From Acidobacteriota bacterium (GTDB lineage Bacteria; Acidobacteriota; Thermoanaerobaculia; Multivoradales; JBCCEF01), in contig JBCCHV010000001.1 in assembly GCA_039028635.1 (NCBI GenBank), positions 124,001-188,000 of the forward strand: DNA of 64,000 bases, read 5' to 3'. This document shows, piece after piece, positions 25,863 through 33,042 of the stretch (positions are counted from its first letter, which is position 1; each line of letters begins with the position of its first letter). Both the position numbers and the translations under genes were made by a program. The notes beneath the pieces are model-generated. The model saw nothing but the letters and a program-made list of their open reading frames with translations. It had not been told where the DNA came from and searched no databases.

Positions 25863-28496
25863 TCAGGGGCATGCTTCGATGGCGTTGGCGCGCGCCATCC
25901 AGTGCCGGGCTTCGGCGAGATCGGGGTGAGCGGGGGGCACCGACCCTTCGAGTGCGCGGACCGCCAAGCGGGCCTGGGAGCGGCCTTCGCCGTGGCGTGG
26001 GGTTCCGAGCAGAATCGACGCCAGCCGGTAGCGCGCCTTGGCGACGATGCGATGCTCCTCGCCGAGGGCTCGCCTGCCGACGTCGATGGCCTGTCGAAGG
26101 GCGTCCTCGGCGGCAGCAGGGGAGTTTCGATCGATCAGAAGTGTGCCGAGGAAGAGCTGGGTGACGGCGACATGGCCGTGATCTGGTCCGACCAGCCGCC
26201 GGTTCATCGCCAAGGCCTGGCGAATCAGGTCCTCGGCGGCCTGCAGGCGGCCTTGGGCTTGCAGCGCCCGAGCCACGCCATTGAGGCTACCGGCGACGTG
26301 CAGATGGTCGTCGCCGTGGAGCCGCCGATTCATCGCCAAGGCGGCGCGATAGCGTTCTTCGGCTTGGCGATGGTCGCCCCGACGCTCGTTCAGGTGGCCG
26401 AGGCCATAGAGGATGCGGGCCAGGCCCGGGGTATCCCCAGGATAGACGTCACGGTGGAGCTCGAGGGCTTGCAGATGGTAGTCCTCGGCAACCTCGAACT
26501 GTCCCCTCATGGAGGATAGAACGGCCAGATCCTCGAGGCCGTCGGCAACCGCCGGATGATGTGCTCCCAGAGACTCCCGGAAGATCGAGAGAGCCTGCCG
26601 CCAGAGCGCTTCGGTGGTGTCCAGATCGCCCTCGTCCCAGGTCCACTCGGCGAGGGCGCGGAGGCTCTCGGCGACTTTTGGATGGCGCTCGCCGAGCCAC
26701 TGGCGCCGCATCGCCAGGGAGCTCTTCAGCATCTCCTCGGCGGCATCGCGCTGACCTTCCCGGAGAGTCAAGGTGGCGAGGGCTTGGAGACTGTCTGCGA
26801 GCTCCGGACCGGGGTTCCCCCGGCGCCCGGCGAGGGAACGGGAGAGGTAGAGACGAGCGGTGTCGTAGCGATTCTGTTCGGTCCAGTAGATGCCGAGCTC
26901 GAGCTGGCTCTCGGCGAGCGTGTCCGACTCCGGACCTGCCAGGGCGGAGCGCAGGGCATAGGCAGCCCGCAGCCGGCGCAGGGCCTTGTCGTAGAGCGCC
27001 AGGCGGCGGTACTCGGCGCCGAGGTGGGTCATCATCGAGGCGCGCACCCGCGGTTGGTCGATGAGCTCCGCATCGACCCGTCGGGAGGCGGCGTCGAGCA
27101 TCTCCTCGCGCAGACGAGCCAGCTCGGATCCCGAGGACTCGAGGTCGTAGCGTGAGAAGAGATCCACCGTGAAGCGTTCGACGGCCTCCGCGCGCTCGCG
27201 CTCCATCGCGGCCTGATCGCGCTCGCGCAACAGCCGGCCCTGCTGCTGGAAGAGCAGCACCAAGAGCAGCACCAGCAGCAGCGAGGTGACGGCCGCCAGC
27301 GACACCAGGGCGCGGTGACGCCCGAGGAACTTGCCCAGCCGGTAGCGAGTCGACGAGGAACGTACCGAAACCGGCTCACCGGCGAGATGACGGCGGAGGT
27401 CGTCCGACAGGAGCTGAACGGTGGAGTAGCGGTGACGCGGTGCCTTGGCGAGGGTGTGGTCGAGAATGCTGTCGAGATCTCCGGCCAGGCGGCGACAGCG
27501 GCGGGCAAGCAGGCGAGCTTGGCGCCGGCTTCGTGCCTCGCCGGAGCGAGCCAACAAGCGGCTGGCGGGGATTGGATCGTCCTCGAGGATGGCTCGCTCG
27601 AGCTCGGGAGGGGTCGCCTGCGGTGGGTGGCAAGGGCGCTGGCCGGTCAGCAGCTCGTAAAGCACGACGCCCAGGGAGTAGACATCCGTCGCGGTGGTCA
27701 AGGGGTCGCCGCCGACCTGCTCCGGGCTGGCATACTCCGGAGTCATCGCCCGCAGGCCGCTGGGCAGCGCCGCCTGGCGCAGCGATTCCTGGCCGCGGAG
27801 AGGCTGGCGGTGAGTCCACCGGGCGAGACCGAAGTCGAGCAGCTTGACCACTCCGTCGGCCGTGACCAGGATGTTGCTGGGCTTGAGATCGCGGTGGATC
27901 ACCAGGCTCTGATGGGCGAAGTGCACTGCCGAACAGACCTGCCGGAAGAGCGCCAGGCGCTCCTCGACGGAGGCTTGCCGATGCTCGCAGTAGCGGTGAA
28001 TGGGCTCTCCCTGCACATGCTCCATCACCAGAAACGGCAGGCCATCGGGGGTGCTGCCGCCATCGAGCAAACGGGCGATGTTGGGGTGCTCCAGGAGGGC
28101 GAGGATCTGGCGTTCTTCGCACAGTCGGTCGACCATCTCAGGCCGAATGGCGCCCGGCAACACCACCTTCAGGGCAACCTCCTTGCGAAAGGTCTGGTCG
28201 GCCCTTTCGGCGCGGTAGACCACCCCCATGCCGCCGCGACCGATCTCGGCGATGATGCGGTAGGCGCCCAGCCGGGTGCCGCACTCGAGGGGCTCGAAGG
28301 CCTCCACCGCGACCGCCAGCGGCGGCGATTCGAGCCAGCCAGTGGCCTGTCGGTGGGCAGCCAGGAGATCCTGGACCTCGGCACCGAGGTGCGGCAGACC
28401 GGCGGTCTGATGGGCGATGAAGAGGTCGCGGTCGCCGCTCGGGTGATCGAGGGAAGCCTCGAAGATCCGCCGGGCCCGTCGCCAGGTGGTGGTCAC
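25863..28496 (-). CDS. Membrane Ser/Thr protein kinase with C-terminal TPR sensor region (module 1)
   Basis: The 877-residue kinase has a short N-terminal helical region and a Hanks-type domain (about 78-345). The glycine loop is EIGRGGMGVVY, the lysine is in EVALKVV (about 110), the catalytic loop is IHRDLKPSN (Asp about 203), then LLDFGLARW and YASPEQVG. After a juxtamembrane stretch comes one membrane helix (VTSLLLVLLLVLLF, about 415-435) and an extracytoplasmic region of 6-8 tetratricopeptide repeats (for example AEDLIRQALAMNRRLVGPDH). The GTG at 28496 overlaps the sigma factor stop (GTGA), so the two are translated together. By analogy with ECF43 systems it probably phosphorylates that sigma factor. 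The frame extends upstream but overlaps the sigma gene. Confidence 0.9.
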   Translation of the reverse strand: MTTTWRRARRIFEASLDHPSGDRDLFIAHQTAGLPHLGAEVQDLLAAHRQATGWLESPPLAVAVEAFEPLECGTRLGAYRIIAEIGRGGMGVVYRAERADQTFRKEVALKVVLPGAIRPEMVDRLCEERQILALLEHPNIARLLDGGSTPDGLPFLVMEHVQGEPIHRYCEHRQASVEERLALFRQVCSAVHFAHQSLVIHRDLKPSNILVTADGVVKLLDFGLARWTHRQPLRGQESLRQAALPSGLRAMTPEYASPEQVGGDPLTTATDVYSLGVVLYELLTGQRPCHPPQATPPELERAILEDDPIPASRLLARSGEARSRRQARLLARRCRRLAGDLDSILDHTLAKAPRHRYSTVQLLSDDLRRHLAGEPVSVRSSSTRYRLGKFLGRHRALVSLAAVTSLLLVLLLVLLFQQQGRLLRERDQAAMERERAEAVERFTVDLFSRYDLESSGSELARLREEMLDAASRRVDAELIDQPRVRASMMTHLGAEYRRLALYDKALRRLRAAYALRSALAGPESDTLAESQLELGIYWTEQNRYDTARLYLSRSLAGRRGNPGPELADSLQALATLTLREGQRDAAEEMLKSSLAMRRQWLGERHPKVAESLRALAEWTWDEGDLDTTEALWRQALSIFRESLGAHHPAVADGLEDLAVLSSMRGQFEVAEDYHLQALELHRDVYPGDTPGLARILYGLGHLNERRGDHRQAEERYRAALAMNRRLHGDDHLHVAGSLNGVARALQAQGRLQAAEDLIRQALAMNRRLVGPDHGHVAVTQLFLGTLLIDRNSPAAAEDALRQAIDVGRRALGEEHRIVAKARYRLASILLGTPRHGEGRSQARLAVRALEGSVPPAHPDLAEARHWMARANAIEACP

Positions 28497-29068
28497 GGTT
28501 CGAGGGTGGGAGCCTCGAGCTCGCGGTAGAGCCAGGCTCGGGTCCAGGCCCAACGCCGCATGACGGTGCGTTCCGTCACTCCGAGCACGACGGCCGCCTC
28601 GGCGGCCGAAAGGCCGAGGAAAAACCTCAGATCGACGAGCTGTCGCAGCTCCGGGTCGAGGCACTCGAGCCGGTCGAGGGCACGGTCCAGATCGAGCAGA
28701 GTGGCCGCGTCGCAATCGGCCTGAAAGGGCGAGGGGGTCCGCGCCGGCCGGGTGATTGGAGTGCGCTTGCTGGCCCCTTTCCAACGCGCGTGATCGATCA
28801 GGATGCGGCGAATCTGGGCCCCGGCCATGGCGAAGAACTGGCGCCGATTGTCCCACCGCAGGCCTTGCTGGTGGACCCAGCGCAGATAGAGCTCGCTCAC
28901 CAGGGCGGTCGGACGTAGGGAGTGGCCGCGAGGCTCCCGCGCCAGCAGGCGCCCGGCGATCGAGCGCAGCTCATCGAGAACGACCGGCATCAGCCGTGCC
29001 AGGGCCTCCGGACGCTGGCCATGGCAGGCGCGCAGTAGCTGGGAGATGTCCGTCGTCGGTTCGCTCAT
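28493..29068 (-). CDS. ECF-type sigma factor, TIGR02999/ECF43-like (module 1)
   Basis: The 191-residue protein has sigma region 2 (LMPVVLDELRSIAGRLLARE to FFAMAGAQIRRILIDHARWK) and region 4 (LRQLVDLRFFLGLSAAEAAV, then LGVTERTVMRRWAWTRAW). The core-binding helix normally preceded by the acidic DAED motif here reads SLRPTALVSELYL, with Thr at residue 54. This is the arrangement seen in kinase-linked ECF sigma factors. Start ATG at 29068 (MSEPTT). The stop overlaps the kinase GTG. No anti-sigma factor gene is present. Confidence 0.88.
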   Translation of the reverse strand: MSEPTTDISQLLRACHGQRPEALARLMPVVLDELRSIAGRLLAREPRGHSLRPTALVSELYLRWVHQQGLRWDNRRQFFAMAGAQIRRILIDHARWKGASKRTPITRPARTPSPFQADCDAATLLDLDRALDRLECLDPELRQLVDLRFFLGLSAAEAAVVLGVTERTVMRRWAWTRAWLYRELEAPTLEP

Positions 29069-29348
29069 CGCGGGGCACCGATCTCGGGGGAAGACCGGGA
29101 GCCGACTTCCGTCCCACGCCGGGACCGGACCCGAGACCGGTAGCTTGCTTGCTTCGTTGCTCTGTGCTGAAAGTTTTACATAGAGGACGCTCGATATCAA
29201 AGAACAGCGCAGAGGAACTGATCGACCCTGCCGGAGAAGGCGGCTTTCATCCCTCGCCGAGGGTCGGGGAACCGAGGAGTGGAAGGTAAGGGGCCCCCGA
29301 GGCCGCCGGGTGGTGAGCTTCGAGATTCTTTTTGGACGGGTATGAGGT

Positions 29349-29380
29349 CACCGGAGCCGCTGGCGCAGGTGGCTCCGGTG
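29349..29380. terminator. Perfect 10-bp hairpin after the 29388 gene
   Basis: CACCGGAGCC and GGCTCCGGTG pair around a 12-base loop, starting 8 bases beyond the leftward stop at 29388. No U-tract follows. The rest of 29069-29387 (319 bases, upstream of the sigma gene) shows no gene and no clear promoter. Confidence 0.5.
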
Positions 29381-29387
29381 GCGGAGA

Positions 29388-30086
29388 TTACTCGGCGTGA
29401 ACCCAGTCGGGGCAAGTGGGCAGGTCCGACCGCTGGCGCTCCTGGCCATCGTCCGCCAGGGTGATCATGTAGCCATGGGGCCCCTGGTAGCCGATCCCCG
29501 GGAGCTGCTGGTTGGCATGCCACGCTTCCATGTCGAAGCCGATGTCCTCGTTGGTCAAGTTCGGGGCGTAGAACATGACGTGCGGCGGAAACCAGCGCAG
29601 CTTGTCATTGGCGGCGTCGTAGGGACGGTTATAGCGCGACAGCATGTAGGCCACGCCAGGACGCTCGGGAGAAATGAAGCGGCCTTCGGCGAATCCCTGA
29701 TCGACGGCCTCGGAAATGGCCGCCGGAGTCTTGCCGGCCATCAGCTGCTCACCGAAGAAGAGAATCTTGGGGATGATGGTGCGAGCGCCCTCGCGATCGA
29801 AGCAGGTCGGCTTGATGACCCTCGGATGATCGCGGTTGACGATGCAGGTGAAGTTGTTCTCGCCCTCCTTCAGGCGCTCATAGCCGGCCCGTCGCAGGAC
29901 ATAGACGGTGGCCGCCCGGCGCAGATGCTCGGGAGCGGCGCTGAGGGCCAGAGCGGACTCGCAGGACTCCGGCAGGAGCTGCACCGGCGGCTCCTCGGGC
30001 GCCTCCGCGACGGCAGGACGAGGGACGATGAAAAGACCGGCGACGAGTCCGAGGAAGAGAAGAAGGGAGCGAACTGAAATCGGCAT
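29388..30086 (-). CDS. Exported protein of unknown function
   Basis: The 232-residue product has a signal peptide (SVRSLLLFLGLVAGLFIVPR to PAVAEAP). The mature part includes LPESCESALALSAAPEHLRR, a segment around NNFTCIVNRDHPRVIKPTCF with two cysteines, and FPPHVMFYAPNLTNEDIGFD. The ATG at 30086 has AGGAGG eight bases upstream; a TTG at 30101 is in frame but less likely. It looks like a conserved hypothetical secreted protein, with no catalytic motif I can name. It is monocistronic with a hairpin after the stop. Confidence 0.7.
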   Translation of the reverse strand: MPISVRSLLLFLGLVAGLFIVPRPAVAEAPEEPPVQLLPESCESALALSAAPEHLRRAATVYVLRRAGYERLKEGENNFTCIVNRDHPRVIKPTCFDREGARTIIPKILFFGEQLMAGKTPAAISEAVDQGFAEGRFISPERPGVAYMLSRYNRPYDAANDKLRWFPPHVMFYAPNLTNEDIGFDMEAWHANQQLPGIGYQGPHGYMITLADDGQERQRSDLPTCPDWVHAE

Positions 30087-30230
30087 GGTGAGCCTCCTCA
30101 AGGGTCCGTTGAGGTTCCAACGCTAAGCCCCTTCGAAGCCCCTCTCAAGTCCGGAAAACGACAACTTTGACCGGGATTCGTGCCAGCGATGGCAAGGCCG
30201 GGCGGCGTTGATCTCGTTCTCCTCAGCGGA

Positions 30231-30641
30231 ATGTGCTTCTTTCGTCGAGCGAGAGGGTCGACCCATCGACGCCTGAGCACCCGCGAGCGCGGGCGCCTCG
30301 GGGAGGACGCGGCGGTGCGTTGGCTGCAGGGACGGGGCTATCGCATTCTGGAGCGCAACGTCCATGTTCCCGGGGGCGAGCTCGATGTAGTGGCCCTGCA
30401 AGAGGGCACGGTTTGCTTCATCGAGGTCAAGGCGCGCCGTACTCGCAGCTTCGGTGGCGGCGTCGATGCCCTCGGCCCCGAGAAGTGCCGCCGGATCGCC
30501 CGAGCGGCGGCTTGGTGGTGTCGCCGAAGGTCCTGGACGGGCCCCTGTCGCTTCGATCTCCTGGCCCTCGATCGCGATGGTGGAAGATGGCGAATGACCT
30601 TGCTGGAGAACGCTTTCGAGGCTCCGGACAGGGGGTGGTGA
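30231..30641 (+). CDS. yraN: YraN/UPF0102 family protein, nuclease-like fold
   Basis: The 136-residue protein has the family pattern RGRLGEDAAVRWLQGRGYRI, LERNVHVPGGELDVVAL and CFIEVKARR. The E-D...E-K residues correspond to the PD-(D/E)xK nuclease core; the biological role is not established. The start is ambiguous: ATG at 30231 gives the usual N-terminus, while ATGs at 30180 and 30189 add 17 or 14 residues without similarity to the family. It lies just upstream of two tRNA genes. Confidence 0.85.
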   Translation: MCFFRRARGSTHRRLSTRERGRLGEDAAVRWLQGRGYRILERNVHVPGGELDVVALQEGTVCFIEVKARRTRSFGGGVDALGPEKCRRIARAAAWWCRRRSWTGPCRFDLLALDRDGGRWRMTLLENAFEAPDRGW

Positions 30642-30700
30642 GGAGCCCTTGAAAGGTGCTTGACAGGGCGGAAGGGGCTAGCTATCCTTTGCTTCCTCGG

Positions 30701-30775
30701 GCGGGAATAGCTCAGTGGTAGAGCACAACCTTGCCAAGGTTGGGGTCGCGGGTTCGAATCCCGTTTCCCGCTCCA
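30701..30775 (+). tRNA. tRNA-Gly (anticodon GCC)
   Basis: Acceptor GCGGGAA pairs with TTCCCGC, with discriminator T and encoded CCA. The anticodon stem CAACC/GGTTG holds TTGCCAA, giving anticodon GCC. The T-arm contains GGTTCGAATCC. Confidence 0.97.
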
Positions 30776-30911
30776 GACAATGCCGATTCTGCCCCGCGAG
30801 GGGCGTTCCTGATGGAAGGCCGCTCCGGTGAGCGGCCTTCGTGCTCTCGGCCGGTTTCGGCTCGGGAGTCGAGCAAGGACCTCGCGGGTCGCGGTCGGCG
30901 GGCGACCTCAA

Positions 30912-30986
30912 GGCGACGTAGCCAAGTGGTAAGGCAAGGGTCTGCAAAACCCTCATTCGTCGGTTCGATTCCGACCGTCGCCTCCA
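30912..30986 (+). tRNA. tRNA-Cys (anticodon GCA), integration site of the mobile element
   Basis: Acceptor GGCGACG pairs with CGTCGCC, followed by T and CCA. The anticodon stem AGGGT/ACCCT holds CTGCAAA, giving anticodon GCA. The 3' 45 bases, from the anticodon loop to the CCA, are repeated exactly at 39095-39139. The tRNA gene here is complete, so the element kept it functional by carrying a copy of the 3' part. Confidence 0.97.
30942..30986 (+). repeat. attL: 45-bp direct repeat in the tRNA-Cys 3' half
   Basis: It begins at the first base of the anticodon loop and ends with the last A of CCA. It is identical to 39095-39139 over all 45 bases, while the bases on each side differ. It marks the left junction. 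Confidence 0.95.
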
Positions 30987-31054
30987 ATTAAATTCTCCAA
31001 ATAAAGATGTTTGCGGCTCTTCTGCTGCGCTGCTGCTTGTGAGTCCCTGAGCTG

Positions 31055-31073
31055 CGGAAGCAAGACGGAAGCA
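31055..31073 (+). promoter_or_regulatory. Putative left integrase arm-type sites (two CGGAAGCA copies)
   Basis: CGGAAGCA occurs at 31055-31062 and again at 31066-31073, with 11-base spacing. The same pair in the same orientation and with the same spacing lies near the other end (38968-38986). Paired repeats at both ends suit arm-binding by the integrase N-terminal domain. Confidence 0.55.
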
Positions 31074-31472
31074 GAAGGCGCTATTTCAGCCCTCCGTTGC
31101 CGGCCTCGCGAAGCGGCGGGATTTCGGACCTCGTCTCAAATGATCCGAAGCTCTAGCCCTCCCACCGTCCAGAGAAACTGAATCGGACCTGGATCGGGTG
31201 AAGACTGGATTGGAGCATGGGCAGGGCGGATCGCCTGCACGGCGGCTTATCAGCAGCGACAACGGCCGATGGGTGAGGAGTGCTGGATATGGCTAGGTGT
31301 GTCTTCGGCGCGGCCAGCTAGGCGCGAACGAAGGCGGCAAGGCCAAGGCAGAAGTGGCGGAGTGGCGGGGGGTATGCCCAATCCCCGGCCCCCTGATAGG
31401 GCATTAAGGCGACGCCGGGGTGCCCTCGTGTGCGTACGCGGCCCGTGGAGGCCACAAGGCCAAGCCTGGCCC

Positions 31473-31670
31473 TCAGTCCAAGCCGAGAAAGCGTCGGATG
31501 GCCTCTTGGGCCAAATCCGAGGCGGAACAGTCCCGCTCGGCCGCCGCGACCTTGAGCGCTCGCTTTTCTTCAGGCTCTAGGAAGATCACCGTTCGAAGCT
31601 TTCCGCTCTTCGTCACGGTGGTTTTCCCACCCCGAGGCCCTGAGAGGGCCTTTTTCTTCTTCGTTGCCAT
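31473..31670 (-). CDS. Ribbon-helix-helix (CopG/Arc-type) DNA-binding protein
   Basis: This 65-residue basic protein begins MATKKKKALSGPRGGKTTVT. It has a beta strand LRTVIFLEPEEKRAL followed by two helices (VAAAERDCSASDLAQEAIRR), the ribbon-helix-helix pattern. It probably binds as a dimer to the palindrome at 31696-31712 just upstream and represses itself and the divergent genes. No toxin gene is adjacent, so an antitoxin role is less likely. The ATG at 31670 lies six bases after a -10-like TATAGT, so the transcript may be leaderless. Confidence 0.75.
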   Translation of the reverse strand: MATKKKKALSGPRGGKTTVTKSGKLRTVIFLEPEEKRALKVAAAERDCSASDLAQEAIRRFLGLD

Positions 31671-31676
31671 CTAATG

Positions 31677-31707
31677 ACTATACGGTCCTGTTTGACACGA
31701 TTGTCAA
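31677..31707 (-). promoter_or_regulatory. Promoter of the ribbon-helix-helix gene
   Basis: On the minus strand TTGACA (31707-31702) and TATAGT (31682-31677) are separated by 19 bases, slightly long. Transcription would start at about 31670, which is the A of the ATG. The -35 box lies inside the palindrome. Confidence 0.5.
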
Positions 31708-31712
31708 TCGTG
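31696..31712. promoter_or_regulatory. Palindromic operator between divergent promoters
   Basis: CACGATTG-T-CAATCGTG is a perfect 8-bp inverted repeat with a one-base centre. It overlaps the -35 boxes of both the leftward promoter and a rightward one (TTGACA at 31692-31697, weak -10 TAGGGT at 31715-31720, 17-base spacer). The adjacent ribbon-helix-helix protein is the likely ligand. Confidence 0.65.
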
Positions 31713-31820
31713 ACTAGGGTTGGGTCGTGAGCCCCACTGTGGAGGCTCCATAAACGAAGCGGCCCCGGCAAGTGCGGTCACACTCACCGGAGCCTAGCCA
31801 CCCATGGAGAACGAGCCCCC

Positions 31821-32270
31821 ATGAGCGACCAAAGAGAGTCTACCCCGCGCCCCCACCCTCTGCCGATGTCTTGCCGCCCTTCTGGCAGCTCTCCCGCCCG
31901 CCCGCCGCTGGCCTGGTCCGAAGACGATGGCTTTCGGGAAATCTACCTCGTTGAGTTTGACGACGAAGGCACCCGCAGGACCCTTCGCCGCCTAGCGGCA
32001 TTGGTAGTCACCCTTTACCGGGAAGGCTTTCGCACATATTCGCCCAAGGCTGAGCCCTTCATGGTGCGATCTCTGCGCGCTTTGGTCGCTGACGTGCGTC
32101 ACTTACACGGGTTTGCCGACCTCCTAGGCCGCCGAGCCGAGGAAGATGAGCTGGAGCGCTCGGAGGTTCCGCTATCAGATCTGGCCCGAGACATGGCCCC
32201 AATCTTTGGGCAGCTCGCCGACCGCCTTGAATCTGGTCTGGAAGCGGGCGGCGAACTCTTGGGATCCTGA
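31821..32270 (+). CDS. Element protein of unknown function
   Basis: The 149-residue product has a Pro/Ser-rich N-terminal tail and a helical, acidic body: FREIYLVEFDDEGTRRTLRR, LAALVVTLYREGFRTYSP, LRALVADVRHLHGFADLLG and a C-terminal LADRLESGLEAGGELLGS. No motif is recognised. It is the first rightward gene behind the operator at 31696-31712 and lies 18 bases upstream of the terminase-like gene, so it is probably part of the regulated rightward transcript. The size would fit a phage accessory protein. Confidence 0.55.
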   Translation: MSDQRESTPRPHPLPMSCRPSGSSPARPPLAWSEDDGFREIYLVEFDDEGTRRTLRRLAALVVTLYREGFRTYSPKAEPFMVRSLRALVADVRHLHGFADLLGRRAEEDELERSEVPLSDLARDMAPIFGQLADRLESGLEAGGELLGS

Positions 32271-32288
32271 TTCGGCTATCCTTGATCT

Positions 32289-32909
32289 ATGTCGCAAGAG
32301 CATGGGGCAGCCCTGCCCCGGCCCGCTTATTGGAGTCCAGAGCATGTCGTCCGAAGACTCAAGAACGGAGTCTCGGTGGCATCGATCATCCGTCAGGCGC
32401 AGCGCGACCTGGCAGGCGAGAGGGTTAGCCGCATTCCGAAAGAGAACACCTTTAGGGCGGATATTCTGAGGTGGCGAAAGGCCGACCCGGAATTCGCGGA
32501 ACGCTTCCACGCGGCGAAGTTCGCCTGTTACGCGGCCCAAGGCCGGGCCGTGGCCGGCGGCCCCCTGGGAGGGGGCAGGCCCCGGCGCTTTGATGAGTCC
32601 ATGCAAGGCAAATTCATTGCCGAGCTAGAGACTCGCGGCGGAGTCCCCGGCAGCATGAGACGAGCTGCTGAAGCGGTGGGCATCAGCCTTCGGCACGTCA
32701 TGCGCAAGCTCGACCCTCGTTGCCACTCCTATGACGAGACTTTTGCCGATCTCTATTGGGATGCGATCGGGGAGATGCAGGGAGAGGTGTTCGAGGCGGT
32801 TCTCGATGAGGCCCTTACGCCGAGGGCCCCGAGTGAAGCCCGCCGCAACTCTCTGATTCTCTGCCAGGTCGCAAGGTCTCTCATGCCACACATCTTCGGC
32901 TCTAGATAG
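32289..32909 (+). CDS. HTH protein resembling phage terminase small subunit
   Basis: The 206-residue protein has two similar helical HTH-like modules. The first contains ADILRWRKADPEFAERFHAA, a pattern common in phage terminase small subunits and related homeodomain-like proteins. The second contains RRAAEAVGISLRHVMRKLD and ETFADLYWDAIGEMQGEVFE. No large terminase is encoded. If it is a TerS, it could redirect the packaging of a helper phage, as in phage satellites. A plain DNA-binding regulator is equally possible. Confidence 0.5.
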   Translation: MSQEHGAALPRPAYWSPEHVVRRLKNGVSVASIIRQAQRDLAGERVSRIPKENTFRADILRWRKADPEFAERFHAAKFACYAAQGRAVAGGPLGGGRPRRFDESMQGKFIAELETRGGVPGSMRRAAEAVGISLRHVMRKLDPRCHSYDETFADLYWDAIGEMQGEVFEAVLDEALTPRAPSEARRNSLILCQVARSLMPHIFGSR

Positions 32910-32992
32910 TCCAGGTACTTAGTACATTGACCATCGCCCTACGCGCGTGCGTCCCTCCGTGAACATCTCCCACTCGAGGTTTTGGCTCCCTG

Positions 32993-32998
32993 TATAAT
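32993..32998 (+). promoter_or_regulatory. -10 box for the trypsin cargo gene
   Basis: A perfect TATAAT lies 45 bases before the ATG at 33043. The -35 region is poor. Its independent position suggests that the cargo gene has its own promoter. Confidence 0.4.
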
Positions 32999-33042
32999 TA
33001 GAGTCCTTACTCAATTAATGCTATTAGTCGATGGGAGGCTCT

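Noticed and set aside
31269-31580. 103-codon rightward frame at the left end of the element
   Set aside because: It overlaps the ribbon-helix-helix gene, has no ribosome site and gives an Arg/Gly-rich product typical of noncoding GC-rich frames.
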